From Rhodanobacter sp. C06 (GTDB taxonomy: Bacteria; Pseudomonadota; Gammaproteobacteria; Xanthomonadales; Rhodanobacteraceae): 64,000 bases of DNA. This document shows positions 1-8,598 of the stretch, one piece after another. A program made the translations under genes and the position numbers. Positions within the stretch are counted from its first letter, which is position 1, and every line of letters starts with the position of its first letter. The DNA is taken from the NCBI RefSeq assembly GCF_002001105.1, contig NZ_MUNP01000041.1, positions 1 through 64,000 of the forward strand, in the 5' to 3' direction. The notes under the pieces are model-generated. The model was not told where the DNA came from and made no database searches. It was given only the letters and a program-made list of their open reading frames with translations.

Positions 1-162
1 ATCTCGCACCATAGCGGCGGCGCCCGCGCAGCGTGAGCGTGTCGGCATGGAGGCAGCGTGCAGGTCCGGTGAAGGCCGGATTCACGCGGCGGGGCGCGTA
101 TCAAACGCGTGGACGCCTGGCTGCGGTAGGCAAGCGCGGGCGCCGCCGCTATGGTGCGAGAT
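1..162. repeat. Perfect long inverted repeat, arms 1-29 and 134-162
   Basis: Bases 1-29 are the exact reverse complement of bases 134-162 (29/29), with a 104-nt spacer. The outer end coincides with the window edge, so the arms may be longer. The right arm ends just before the first possible ATG (165) of the downstream membrane-protein gene. No coding sequence in the spacer looks real. It could be a large hairpin in the leader, or the ends of a small non-autonomous element. Confidence 0.8.
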
Positions 163-185
163 CGATGTCCCACGCTGGAACCGCC

Positions 186-848
186 ATGACCGCCGCCATC
201 GCCGCCTTGCCGCGCTACCGCCGCGGTGACGAATTCGCCAGCAGCCTGCTGCACGGGCTGGGCATCATGCTCAGCATCGGCGGCCTCGCGGTCCTGGTGT
301 CGTTTGCCGCCTTGCGCGGCGACTCGCGTGCGGTGGTCGCCAGCGCGGTGTACGGCGTCACCCTGATCCTGCTGTACACCGCCTCCACGCTGTACCACGC
401 GATTCCCAATGTCACAGCCAAGCCGCTGCTGCGCACGCTGGACCACATCGCGATCTACCTGCTGATCGCCGGCACCTACACGCCGTTCACCCTGCTCGCC
501 CTGCCGGGCGTGTGGGGCTGGAGCCTGTTCGCCGCGGTGTGGACGCTCGCGCTGGTCGGCAGCGTGCTGGAGCTGGGCTGGTTCCGCCGTTGGCGCAAGC
601 TCGCCGTGCTGCTGTACGTGGGCATGGGCTGGATCGGCATGCTCGCGTTCAAGCCGCTGGCCGCGCACCTGCAGGCGGGCGGCATGGCGCTGCTGATCGG
701 CGGCGGCGTGGCCTATACCTTGGGCGTGCCGTTCTACCTGTGGCGCAAGCTGCCGTACCAGCACACGCTATGGCACGCCTTCGTGCTCGCCGGCAGCGTG
801 CTGCATTACTTCGCGGTGCTGCTGTACGTGCTGCCGGCAGCGGCCTAG
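186..848 (+). CDS. Hemolysin III / PAQR family membrane protein
   Basis: A 220-residue polytopic membrane protein of the hemolysin III (YqfA/PAQR) family. Seven hydrophobic segments are visible. The family's conserved polar residues sit in the expected places: SSLLHGLG near the N-terminus, STLYHA and LDHIAIYLLIAGTYTPF in the middle, and a C-terminal LWHAFVLAGSVLHYF. The paired histidines are the putative metal site of the PAQR fold. The biochemical role of bacterial members is not settled. The start at 186 is chosen because GGAA lies 5 nt upstream; an in-frame ATG at 165 is the alternative. Its TAG stop overlaps the stop of the convergent gene inside the palindrome CTAG. Confidence 0.85.
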   Translation: MTAAIAALPRYRRGDEFASSLLHGLGIMLSIGGLAVLVSFAALRGDSRAVVASAVYGVTLILLYTASTLYHAIPNVTAKPLLRTLDHIAIYLLIAGTYTPFTLLALPGVWGWSLFAAVWTLALVGSVLELGWFRRWRKLAVLLYVGMGWIGMLAFKPLAAHLQAGGMALLIGGGVAYTLGVPFYLWRKLPYQHTLWHAFVLAGSVLHYFAVLLYVLPAAA

Positions 849-1333
849 TCGACCAGCATCGCGAAGCCGAACAGGCCCACCATCACCAGCGAGATCACCA
901 GCTTCACCAGCGCGCCCAGCAAGAGGCCGATCCACGTGCCGATGCCCACGTGGGCCGAGCGCAGCACGCTGGTGCCCGACGACAGCTCACCGATCAACGC
1001 GCCCGCGAACGGGCCGATCAGGATGCCGGGGATGCCGAAGAACATGCCGACCAAGGTGCCCAGCGAGGCGCCCCACAGTGCGCGCTTGCTGGCGCCCACG
1101 CGCTTGGCGCCCAGCGTGCCGGCGACGAAGTCCACGATCACGCCCACGGTGCCCAGCGCGCCGATCAGCAGTAGCCACCACAGGCCGACGTGCTGGTAAT
1201 CGTTCACCGCGGCGACCAGCCAGATGCCGCCGAACACCATCGGGATGCCGGGCAGGGTGGGCAGGATCGCGCCGACCAGACCGCCCACGATCAGCAGCGC
1301 GCCCAGGGTGTAGAACACTAGGTCGAACCACAT
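845..1333 (-). CDS. DUF456 domain membrane protein
   Basis: A 162-residue glycine-rich integral membrane protein. It matches the DUF456 family pattern: a hydrophobic N-terminal helix, then a Pro/Gly-rich LPTLPGIPMVFGGIWL stretch, and two further glycine-zipper-like segments (FFGIPGILIGPFAGALIGEL). Function unknown. The start at 1333 is preceded by GGAACTGCC, a usable ribosome site, whereas the longer in-frame start at 1360 would begin inside a repeat. It converges on the hemolysin III-like gene, sharing the CTAG stop region. The glycine repeats could favour tight helix packing or membrane bending (inference). Confidence 0.85.
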   Translation of the reverse strand: MWFDLVFYTLGALLIVGGLVGAILPTLPGIPMVFGGIWLVAAVNDYQHVGLWWLLLIGALGTVGVIVDFVAGTLGAKRVGASKRALWGASLGTLVGMFFGIPGILIGPFAGALIGELSSGTSVLRSAHVGIGTWIGLLLGALVKLVISLVMVGLFGFAMLVD

Positions 1334-1351
1334 GGCAGTTCCTTGGTTCTT

Positions 1352-1472
1352 TGCGATCATCCTTGATCGCGAGAATCAAATGGGCGGCCATCCGTGGCCG
1401 CACTCTATCGGCACTTTTGCGATCATCCATGATCGCGAGAATCAAACGGGCAGCCATCCATGGCTGCACTCT
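1352..1472. repeat. Two tandem copies of a double-palindrome REP-like element
   Basis: Two roughly 53-55 bp units (1352-1404 and 1418-1472). Each contains a GCGATCAT..TGATCGC palindrome followed, after GAGAATCAAA, by a GCGGCCATCC.TGGCCGC palindrome (GCAGCCATCCATGGCTGC in the second copy). The same two-palindrome unit recurs at 63599-63718, and its second half at 9297-9345 and 61343-61552. It fills the space between the DUF456 and DUF1456 genes and ends at the stop codon of the latter. Confidence 0.85.
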
Positions 1473-1934
1473 TCAATTGCGAAGGCGTTGGGTGAGGCCG
1501 CGCAGGAAATGCCGCAGCAGCTGGTCGCCGCAGGGGCGGTAGTTGGGGTGCTCGGGCTTGCGGAACAGCGCGGTGAGTTCGGATTTCGACAGCGGGAAAC
1601 CCGCGGCGGCGAGGATCGCGTGCAGGTCGTCGTCGCGCAGTTCGAAGGCCACGCGCAGCTTCTTCAGCACCAGGTTGTTGCTGACGCGCTTGGCCACCGG
1701 CAACGGCGGGCGGCTGTCGTCGCGGCCGCGCAGGTGCACCACCAGGCCGTCGAGGAAATGCGCCATCACCTTGTCGGGGCAGTCGCGGTAGCCGGGCTCG
1801 TCGTCCTTCATCAGGTACGCGTCGATGTCGGCGGGAGTCACCTCCAGCCCGGCCAGCGCCACGATGGACGGGAGCTTGCCGTCGGGCAGGTCGAGCATGT
1901 AGCGCACGCTGCGCAGGATGTCGTTGTTGATCAT
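1473..1934 (-). CDS. DUF1456 family protein (YehS-like)
   Basis: A 153-residue soluble protein with two copies of the DUF1456 repeat seen in E. coli YehS. The first copy opens with MINNDILRSVRYMLDL (about residues 1-70). The second covers about 85-150 (VSNNLVLKKLRVAFELRDDDL, then LSKSELTALFRKPEHPNYR). Each repeat ends in a conserved C(G/P)DxxxxHFLxGL motif. Length and architecture match the family. Biochemical function is unknown. The gene is monocistronic, with REP-like units directly after its stop. Confidence 0.88.
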   Translation of the reverse strand: MINNDILRSVRYMLDLPDGKLPSIVALAGLEVTPADIDAYLMKDDEPGYRDCPDKVMAHFLDGLVVHLRGRDDSRPPLPVAKRVSNNLVLKKLRVAFELRDDDLHAILAAAGFPLSKSELTALFRKPEHPNYRPCGDQLLRHFLRGLTQRLRN

Positions 1935-1992
1935 GGGGGCATTCTATCGGCTGCCCACGCGTCGTTCGCGTGAGGCATGCTAGTGCGCTGCC

Positions 1993-2110
1993 TGTTCCCC
2001 TCTCCCGCTTGGGGCGCGGGGTTGGAGGAGAGGGGCTTCGGCCTGCACGCCTGTGGGCTGGAGCGCCCTCTCCAGCCCTTCGGGCAGCCTCTCCCGCAGG
2101 CGGGAGAGGT
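1993..2110. repeat. CTCTCCC/GGGAGAG-type palindromic repeat
   Basis: Imperfect palindromes built from CTCTCCCGC..GGGGAGAGG and CTCTCCCGCAGGCGGGAGAGG. The same CCCTCTCCC-rich family recurs at 3581-3725, 10548-10582 and 10949-10984. The span 1935-2192 between the DUF1456 gene and the E2 gene contains only this repeat and no supportable gene. The final palindrome could act as a terminator. Confidence 0.7.
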
Positions 2111-2192
2111 GAAGGTCGATGGCGTGCCGTCGTCCCCGAAAGCAGCGGGGCGCCCGAAGGCGCCCCGCGATTCGCTCACAAGTTCAAACCGA

Positions 2193-3551
2193 TCAGTTCG
2201 GCAGCGACAAGTCGTCCAGCAGCGCCTTGAGGAAGCGCGCGGCCTCGCCACCGGTGGCAGCGCGGTGGTCGAACGTCAGCGAGATCGGCATGCGGCGATG
2301 CACCTCGATGCCGCCCATCACGGCCACCACGTCGTGGCACAGCTTGCCGGCGCCGATGATGGCGACGGTCGGAGGCACCACCACCGGCGTGGCGTAGCGG
2401 CCGGCGAACATGCCGAAGTTGCTGAGGCTGATGGTGTAGCCGGACAACTCCGACGGCGGGATCGAACGGTCCTCGACCGAGCTGCGCAGGCGCTTGATCG
2501 CAGCGCGGATGCCGGCGCCGTCGAGCACGTCGGCGTTGCGCAGCGCCGGCACGAACAGACCGTCCTCGGTGTCCACGGCGATGCCGATGTCCACTTGCGG
2601 GTGCATCGTGCGCGTGAGGTTCTTGCCGTCGAACCAGGCGTTCAGCGCCGGCACCGCCTTGCAGGCGGCGACGATGGCGCGGATCAGGCGCGCGGTGATG
2701 TCCTGCTTGCCGATCCAGGCGTGCAGGTCGGCGTCGTCGACGAGGGTGGTGGGCACCACTTGCGCATGCGCGTCGGCCATCACGCGCGCCATGTTGCGGC
2801 GCACGCCCTTGAGCTGCTCGGGCTGGCCGCTGGCCTGCACCGTCGGCGGCGCGGTGCGCACGGCCTTGCCGGCGAGCGACACCGGCGTGCGACTCGGCGC
2901 GGCGCCGGGTTCGGGCAGTTCGGGCGCCAGGTGGCGGCCGGCGGCGGCGGGCACGGCGCGGGCCGGGGCGGCGCCCAGCGCGGCGCTGCCGTTGGCGGCG
3001 GCGTTCTTCACGTCCTGCATCGTGACCACACCGTCGGCGCCGGTGGGGCGCACGCGGGCGAGGTCGACCTTGAGCTTCTTCGCCAGCGCGCGCACCGCGG
3101 GCACCGCCTTCACGCCGCCGATGCTGGCGGCCTGTTCGACGTGCACGTGGCTGCCGCTGACCATCGCGCCGACCACGGTGCCTTCGTCCTCGCGATCGGC
3201 GGTGGCGGCCTTGGCCGCAGGTGCGGGCGCCGGCGCGGGCGCCTCGGCCTTCTTCGGGCCGTGGTGGTGGCCGGTGGATTCGGCTTCGGCGCGCTGCTTG
3301 GCGTTCGCATCGGGCTCGAAGTCGGCCAGCGCGGCGCCGGTCTCGATGATGTCGCCGGGGGCGCCGTGGAGCTTCTTCACCGTGCCGGTGTAGGGCGACG
3401 GCACGTCGACCACCGCCTTGGCGGTTTCCATCGAGCACAACGGTGCGTCGAGCTTGATGTAGTCGCCTTCCTTCACGTGCCACTCGACGATGGTGGCGTC
3501 GGGCAGGCCTTCGCCGAGGTCGGGCAGGTGGAATGTCTTGATGTCGGCCAT
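2193..3551 (-). CDS. 2-oxoacid dehydrogenase E2, dihydrolipoyl acyltransferase
   Basis: A 452-residue E2 core of a pyruvate/branched-chain 2-oxoacid dehydrogenase, transferring the acyl group from lipoamide to CoA. One lipoyl domain occupies about residues 3-80, with the lipoylated lysine K45 in METAKAVVDV. An Ala/Pro linker follows, then a peripheral subunit-binding domain (about 148-184) and the catalytic domain (about 225-452). The active-site histidine is in FDHRAATGGEAARF; the usual HRxxDG aspartate is replaced by threonine. It is third in the E1alpha-E1beta-E2 operon, separated from E1beta by a repeat-filled gap. No E3 gene lies in the window. Branched-chain and pyruvate specificity cannot be told apart from sequence alone. 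Confidence 0.9.
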   Translation of the reverse strand: MADIKTFHLPDLGEGLPDATIVEWHVKEGDYIKLDAPLCSMETAKAVVDVPSPYTGTVKKLHGAPGDIIETGAALADFEPDANAKQRAEAESTGHHHGPKKAEAPAPAPAPAAKAATADREDEGTVVGAMVSGSHVHVEQAASIGGVKAVPAVRALAKKLKVDLARVRPTGADGVVTMQDVKNAAANGSAALGAAPARAVPAAAGRHLAPELPEPGAAPSRTPVSLAGKAVRTAPPTVQASGQPEQLKGVRRNMARVMADAHAQVVPTTLVDDADLHAWIGKQDITARLIRAIVAACKAVPALNAWFDGKNLTRTMHPQVDIGIAVDTEDGLFVPALRNADVLDGAGIRAAIKRLRSSVEDRSIPPSELSGYTISLSNFGMFAGRYATPVVVPPTVAIIGAGKLCHDVVAVMGGIEVHRRMPISLTFDHRAATGGEAARFLKALLDDLSLPN

Positions 3552-3580
3552 GAGAGAGCTTCCAAGAGTTTTGAGGTTTT

Positions 3581-3725
3581 CTCCCTCTCCCCTCGGGGGA
3601 GAGGGCCGGGGTGAGGGGCCGGGGCTTGCCTTGAACTGCATCGAAACCCCTTTCGATGAGCCTTGCCGCAAGCCTTGTCCCGTCATCCGCCCCTTCGGGG
3701 CACCTTCTCCCCTGAGGGGAGAAGG
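3581..3725. repeat. CCCTCTCCC-type palindromic repeats inside the 2-oxoacid dehydrogenase operon
   Basis: Two palindromes, CTCTCCCCTCGGGGGAGAG and CTTCTCCCCTGAGGGGAGAAG, with related GC-rich sequence between them. They lie between the E1beta stop (3728) and the E2 start (3551). In the mRNA they would form strong hairpins and may reduce read-through into E2 or protect the upstream transcript (inference). Confidence 0.7.
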
Positions 3726-3727
3726 GA

Positions 3728-4708
3728 TTATGAAACCGCGAGCGCGCGCTTCGCCGCGTCGACGACACGTTCCACGCTGGGCAGGTACCTCATCTCCAGG
3801 CGGAACAGCGGGATGTGCGTGTCGGGGCCGGTGACGCGCTCGACCGGGGCGAGCAGGTCGTAGAGGCATTCCTCGGCGATGCGGGCAGCGATCTCGGCGC
3901 CGAAGCCGGCGGTCTTGGGCGCCTCGTGCACGATCACGCAGCGGCCGGTCTTCTGCACCGACTCGGCGATGGTGTCGAAGTCCAGCGGGGTCAGCGTGGC
4001 GACGTCGATCACTTCGGCGCTGATGCCCTGCTTGGCCAGTTCGTCGGCGGCTTCCAGCGTTTCCTTCACCTGCGCGCCCCAGGTCACCAGGGTCACGTCG
4101 CTGCCGTCGCGCAGCACGAAGCACACGTCCAGCGGCAGCGCCTCGCCGTCGTCCGGCACCTCTTCCTTGTACTGGCGGTAGATGCGCTTGGGTTCGAGGA
4201 AGATCACCGGGTCGGGATCGCGGATCGCCGCCAGCAACAGGCCGTAGGCGCGCGCGGGCGAGGAGGGCAGCACCACGCGCAGGCCGGGGATGTTGGTGAA
4301 CAGGTGCTCGTTCGCCTCGGAGTGGTGCTCCGGCGCGCGGATGCCGCCGCCCCACGGCGCGCGCCATACGGCCGGCACGGTGAGGCGGCCGCGGGTGCGG
4401 TTGCGCATGCGCGCGGCGTGGCAGGCGATCTGCTCCATCATCGGGTAGATGAAGCCCTCGAACTGCGCCTCGGCGACCGGCTTCATGCCGGCCACGGCGA
4501 GGCCGACGGTGACGCCGGCGATGGTGGTCTCGTCCAGCGGCGTGTCGAGCACGCGCAGCTCGCCGAACTTTTCCTGCAGGCCCTGGGTAGCGCGGAACAC
4601 GCCGCCGTTGACGCCCACGTCCTCGCCCAGCACCACGACGCTGTCGTCGTGCTTCATCTCGTAGGCGAGCGCCTGGGTGACGGCTTCGATGAGAGTGATT
4701 TGTGCCAT
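3728..4708 (-). CDS. 2-oxoacid dehydrogenase E1 component, beta subunit
   Basis: A 326-residue transketolase-like beta subunit (bkdA2/pdhB type) that forms the alpha2beta2 ThDP-dependent E1 decarboxylase. The N-terminal pyrimidine-binding domain includes the conserved ValLeuGlyGluAspVal segment (VVVLGEDVG, about residue 24) and the FEGFIYPMMEQI helix. The C-terminal transketolase domain has VTLVTWGAQV and the IVHEAPKTAGFGAEI segment. Length is typical. It begins 3 nt after the E1alpha stop, so the two subunits are translationally coupled. Substrate (pyruvate or branched-chain 2-oxoacid) is not resolved. Confidence 0.92.
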   Translation of the reverse strand: MAQITLIEAVTQALAYEMKHDDSVVVLGEDVGVNGGVFRATQGLQEKFGELRVLDTPLDETTIAGVTVGLAVAGMKPVAEAQFEGFIYPMMEQIACHAARMRNRTRGRLTVPAVWRAPWGGGIRAPEHHSEANEHLFTNIPGLRVVLPSSPARAYGLLLAAIRDPDPVIFLEPKRIYRQYKEEVPDDGEALPLDVCFVLRDGSDVTLVTWGAQVKETLEAADELAKQGISAEVIDVATLTPLDFDTIAESVQKTGRCVIVHEAPKTAGFGAEIAARIAEECLYDLLAPVERVTGPDTHIPLFRLEMRYLPSVERVVDAAKRALAVS

Positions 4709-4711
4709 GGC

Positions 4712-5797
4712 TTAGTGGGCCTTCTGTTCGAGCGAAAGGACGTACTCGCGCTGCTTGGCGAGGTCGGCGGGGACTTCGGCGAAGGTGTAGTCGAACATCG
4801 CCGTCACCGGCTGCGTCTTGGTCTCGAGGTAGGCGTTCACCTCGTTGTCCATCCACTCGTCGCACTCGGCCTTCCAGGCCTCTTCCTTCGCGTCGTCCCA
4901 CACGCCCTTGTCCACCAGCCAGTTGCGCAGGCGCTTCATCGGCTCCTTCGCCCAGGCGTCCTTCACTTCCTGCTCGCCACGGTAGCGGCGCGCGTCGTCG
5001 GCGGTGGTGTGGTCGCCAAGGCGGTAGGTCACCGCCTCGATCACGCTGCCGCCCTCGCCGTTGCGGGCGCGCTCCAGCGCGTCCTCCATCGCCTTGCGCA
5101 CGGCGATGATGTCGTTGCCGTCCACCTGGATGCAGTACAGGCCGGCGGCGATGCCCTTCTGCGCCAGCGTGGGCGCGCCGGACTGGATCTTGCGTGGCAC
5201 CGAGATCGCCCACTGGTTGTTGACGATCACCGCGACCAGCGGCAGGTTCTGCGCGCCGGCGATGTTGATCGCGCCGTAGAAGTCCCCCTTGGACGAGCCG
5301 CCGTCGCCGATCGTGCACACCGCCACGCGCTTCTCGCCGCGGATCTTGAACGCCAGCGCGGAACCGGCTGCGTGCAGGCACTGCGTGGCGATCGGCACCG
5401 ACCAGGCGAAGTCGTGGCGGGCCGGCTCGTTCTGGTAGTCGTTGCCGCGCTCGTCGCCGCCCCAGTACATGTAGACCTCGCGCGGCTGCACGCCGCGGTA
5501 CAGCTGCGCGCCGTATTCGCGGTAGCTCACGGCCAGCACGTCTTCCGGCTTCATCGCGCTGCCGATGCCGACGTGCGCGGCTTCGTGGCCGAGGCAGCTG
5601 GCGTAGGTGCCCAGTTTGCCGGTGCGCTGCAGTGCCACCGATTTCGCGTCGAACACGCGGGTGGACAGCATCAGCTTGTACAGCTCGACCATGTGGTCGA
5701 GATCCTTGGCGAAGGCGGGCAGATCCTTGCGAACCTGCTTGCCCTCGGCGTCGAGGTATTGCAGGTATTCGATTTCGAACTTGGCGGCGATGGACAC
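4712..5797 (-). CDS. 2-oxoacid dehydrogenase E1 component, alpha subunit
   Basis: A 361-residue ThDP-binding alpha subunit (pdhA/bkdA1 type). The thiamine-diphosphate motif is GDGGSSKGDFYGAINIAG...NNQW (GDG-x-NN, about residues 175-210). The substrate-channel segment is GTYASCLGHEAAHVG, followed by SYREYGAQLYRG. The phosphorylation-loop-like region is YRLGDHTTADDARRYR. The GTG start at 5797 has GGGAG about 6 nt upstream and gives MSIAAKFEIEYLQ; longer ATG starts would add a non-conserved basic leader. First gene of the E1alpha-E1beta-E2 operon, divergent from kynA. Confidence 0.92.
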   Translation of the reverse strand: MSIAAKFEIEYLQYLDAEGKQVRKDLPAFAKDLDHMVELYKLMLSTRVFDAKSVALQRTGKLGTYASCLGHEAAHVGIGSAMKPEDVLAVSYREYGAQLYRGVQPREVYMYWGGDERGNDYQNEPARHDFAWSVPIATQCLHAAGSALAFKIRGEKRVAVCTIGDGGSSKGDFYGAINIAGAQNLPLVAVIVNNQWAISVPRKIQSGAPTLAQKGIAAGLYCIQVDGNDIIAVRKAMEDALERARNGEGGSVIEAVTYRLGDHTTADDARRYRGEQEVKDAWAKEPMKRLRNWLVDKGVWDDAKEEAWKAECDEWMDNEVNAYLETKTQPVTAMFDYTFAEVPADLAKQREYVLSLEQKAH

Positions 5798-6071
5798 GAC
5801 TCGCTCCCGTTTGGACGAATGGGGGAAGTGGGGGCGGCGGCCCATCCAGTGGGGCCTGGCGCGCTGGAACTCCCGTGCCGGACGATCGCCGTGGCGACCA
5901 AAACGGCCGGGAAAAGCCGTACATAGATAGCAGGCGGGCATGTTGCGTCGCAAGGTACGCCGCAGCATGCGGGCGGGTACGGCGCATCGCAAAAAGTGGC
6001 GCCACGGCCATGTCTGCGGGTCGAGCGTCATCAGCGGTTACCATGCACGCTTTCGGCAGCCGCGATCGACC

Positions 6072-6920
6072 ATGACGGACAACCAGCGCGAGCTCGAGGC
6101 GGGCATCGAGCGCGATCTCTCGGGGCGCATGACCTACGCCGGCTACCTGCACCTGGATACGTTGCTGTCCGCGCAGCGGCCCGTGTCCGACCCGCCGTAC
6201 CACGACGAGATGCTGTTCATCGTGCAGCACCACGTGGCCGAGCTGTGGCTGAAGCTGGTGATCCACGAGCTGCGCGCGGCGCTGGCGTTCCTGCACGACG
6301 ACCGCATCGACCCTTGCCTCAAGGTGCTGGCGCGGGTGAAGCAGATCCAGCGCCAGCTGTTCGAGCAGTGGGCGGTACTGGAGACGATGACGCCGCACGA
6401 ATACCTCGCCTTCCGCGACGCGCTGGGGCCATCCTCCGGCTTCCAGTCGGCGCAGTACCGCACGGTGGAATTCCTGCTCGGCAACAAGAACGCCGACATG
6501 CTCGCGGTGTTCGCGCACGACCCGGCGATCCAGGCCGGCCTGCGCGACACGCTGCACGCGCCCGGCTTGTACGACGAGGCGCTGCGCTGGCTGGCGCGGC
6601 GCGGCCACGCGGTACCGCAGACATTGCTTGAGCGCGACGTGACCCAGCCATGGCAGTTCAGCGAGGCCTTGCTGCCGGTGTTCCGCCGCATCTACGAAGC
6701 GCCTGAGCAATACTGGGCCGAGTTCCATCTGTGCGAGACCCTGGTGGACATCGAGGAGAGCTTCCAGCTCTGGCGCTTCCGCCACATGAAGGCGGTGGAG
6801 CGCATCATCGGCCATCGCCGCGGCACCGGCGGCTCCTCCGGCGTGGGCTTCCTCAAGAAGGCGCTGGACCTCACCTTCTTCCCCGAGCTGCTGGAAGTGC
6901 GCACGGTGCTGGGTACCTGA
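6072..6920 (+). CDS. kynA: Tryptophan 2,3-dioxygenase
   Basis: A 282-residue heme enzyme that opens the indole ring of L-tryptophan to N-formylkynurenine, the first step of the kynurenine pathway. The family signature is [20 protein letters not shown] (about residues 118-137). The substrate/heme region [10 protein letters not shown] lies near residue 55. The C-terminal [20 protein letters not shown] contains the proximal heme histidine, and [12 protein letters not shown] follows. Length matches the bacterial family. No other kynurenine genes are present; the divergent neighbour is the 2-oxoacid dehydrogenase operon. The start is ATG 6072, giving [12 protein letters not shown]. Confidence 0.95.
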   Translation: MTDNQRELEAGIERDLSGRMTYAGYLHLDTLLSAQRPVSDPPYHDEMLFIVQHHVAELWLKLVIHELRAALAFLHDDRIDPCLKVLARVKQIQRQLFEQWAVLETMTPHEYLAFRDALGPSSGFQSAQYRTVEFLLGNKNADMLAVFAHDPAIQAGLRDTLHAPGLYDEALRWLARRGHAVPQTLLERDVTQPWQFSEALLPVFRRIYEAPEQYWAEFHLCETLVDIEESFQLWRFRHMKAVERIIGHRRGTGGSSGVGFLKKALDLTFFPELLEVRTVLGT

Positions 6921-6941
6921 TCTGCGCGCACCAACGCCTGT

Positions 6942-7011
6942 GTAGGAGCGCGCCCCGTGCGCGATTGGCGCCTTCGCGAAGAGCTTCATCGCGCACAGGG
7001 TGCGCTCCTGC
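6942..7011. repeat. GTAGGAGCGC-type inverted repeat
   Basis: A 70-bp element whose ends read GTAGGAGCGCGCCCCGTGCGCGA and TCGCGCACAGGGTGCGCTCCTGC, forming a long imperfect hairpin. The same family appears at 19721-19809. It lies 22 bp after the kynA stop and may serve as a terminator. Confidence 0.8.
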
Positions 7012-7095
7012 CCGTGAGGTAGCGGCAGGCGCGAATACGGGAGAGGCGCCCGTCCGCGCTACCATGCGGCGCCTACCTGTTGCCCGGGAAACCGC

Positions 7096-8598
7096 ATGAA
7101 TCCATCCGCCACCGCCGGCGCCGCGCCGGACTATCCGCAGCTGCTCGGCCATCCGCGGCCGCTGTGGATGCTGTTCATGACCGAATTCTGGGAGCGCTTC
7201 GCGTTCTACAGCGTGAGCTGGGCGCTGGCGCTGTACATCGTGGCGCAGTTCTACCACGGCGACAGCGCGGGCCAGGCCTGGGCCAGCGCGATCTTCGGTT
7301 CGTACACCGCGCTGATCTACGGCACCGGCATCTTCGGCGGCTGGGTAGCGGACAAGCTGATCGGCTATCAGCGCACCATCCTGCTCGGTGCCGCGGTGAT
7401 GGCGGCGGGGTTGTTCGTGCTGGCGGTGCCGTCGCGCCTGATGCTGCTGCTGGGCCTCGCGCTGGTGATCGTGGGCGACGGCCTGTTCAAGCCGAACATC
7501 TCCTCGATGGTGGGCCAGCTCTACGGCCGCGACGATCCGCGCCGCGACCGCGGCTTCACCCTGTTTTACATGGGCATCAATGCCGGCGCACTGGTGGCGC
7601 CGCTGCTCACCGGCTGGATGGCCGCGCATTTCACCGACACGCCACTTGAGCAGAACTACCGGCTGGTGTTCCTCGCCGCCGGCGTGGGCATGCTGCTGAG
7701 CCTGCTGTGGTTCTGGTTCGGCCGGCGCCAGCTCAAGGGTGTGGGCCGGCCGCTGCCCGGCGCGGAGAGCCGGGTGCGCGTGCTGTGGGTGTTCGCGGGC
7801 GTGATCGTGGCCGTGCCGGTGGTGTACTGGCTGCTTTCCGGCATCGGCGCGACCGGCCTGCAGTGGGTGCTGGGCCTGCTGTTCGTGGTGGTGGCCGCGA
7901 TGCTGCTGGTGGAGGCGGCGCGGCACGGCCGCGTGCAGACGCACCGGGTGATCGCGATGCTGATCATCTTCGCGTTCAACGTGCTGTTCTGGATGTTCTA
8001 TTACCAGCTCGGCACCACGTTCAACTTCCTCGCCGAAAACCTGGTGGACCGCAAGATGTTCGGCGGCTGGACGTTCCCGGTGGGCTGGTTCCAGTCGGTG
8101 AGTCCGCTGGCGATCATCGTGTTCGCGCCGCTGGTGGCCTTGGTGTGGGGCTGGCTGGACCAGCGTCGCATGGAGCCGTCGATCCCGCGCAAGTTCGGCT
8201 TCGGCCTGCTGTTCAACGCGCTGGGCTTCCTGGTGCTGGTGTACGCGCTGGCGAAGCTGCTCGGCGCGAACGGACTGATCCCGTTCTGGCCGCTGGTGCT
8301 GTGCTACGTGATGCAGACGCTGGGCGAGCTGTGCCTGTCGCCGATCGGCTTGTCGATGGTGACCAAGCTGGCGCCGCCGAAGCTGGTGGGCTTCGCGATG
8401 GGCGGCTGGTTCCTGTCGCTGGCGGTGGGTGGGAATCTCTCCGGTCTGTTCGCCAGCCGCGTCGCCGGCGCACACGGGCTGACCGCAGCTGCGGCGCTGG
8501 ACGGGTTCACCTTCAGCTTCTGGCTGCTGCTGGGCGCCGGCGTATTGCTGCTGCTGATCGCGCCGCTGGTGAACAAGCTCATGCACGGCGTGAAATAA
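7096..8598 (+). CDS. POT/PTR2 family proton-coupled oligopeptide transporter
   Basis: A 500-residue inner-membrane MFS transporter of the proton-dependent oligopeptide family (DtpA/TppB-like). PTR2 motifs are clear: the N-terminal FWERFAFYSVSWALALY (ExxER-type proton/peptide motif), GDGLFKPNISSMVGQLY, and GFTLFYMGINAGALVAPL. About 14 hydrophobic segments are visible, which fits the bacterial subfamily with two extra helices. It probably imports di- and tripeptides, feeding the amino-acid catabolic genes around it (inference). Four consecutive hairpins follow its stop. Confidence 0.92.
   Translation: MNPSATAGAAPDYPQLLGHPRPLWMLFMTEFWERFAFYSVSWALALYIVAQFYHGDSAGQAWASAIFGSYTALIYGTGIFGGWVADKLIGYQRTILLGAAVMAAGLFVLAVPSRLMLLLGLALVIVGDGLFKPNISSMVGQLYGRDDPRRDRGFTLFYMGINAGALVAPLLTGWMAAHFTDTPLEQNYRLVFLAAGVGMLLSLLWFWFGRRQLKGVGRPLPGAESRVRVLWVFAGVIVAVPVVYWLLSGIGATGLQWVLGLLFVVVAAMLLVEAARHGRVQTHRVIAMLIIFAFNVLFWMFYYQLGTTFNFLAENLVDRKMFGGWTFPVGWFQSVSPLAIIVFAPLVALVWGWLDQRRMEPSIPRKFGFGLLFNALGFLVLVYALAKLLGANGLIPFWPLVLCYVMQTLGELCLSPIGLSMVTKLAPPKLVGFAMGGWFLSLAVGGNLSGLFASRVAGAHGLTAAAALDGFTFSFWLLLGAGVLLLLIAPLVNKLMHGVK

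Noticed and set aside
3815-5926. A long plus-strand open frame opposite the E1 genes
   Set aside because: It is His/Gly/Ala/Val-rich antisense translation of well-supported E1 genes with no family resemblance.
2193-6989. A 1598-codon minus-strand open frame spanning E2, E1beta and the region opposite kynA
   Set aside because: Only its last ~452 codons are E2. The remainder runs through the E1 genes in another frame and opposite kynA; it is a product of high GC content.
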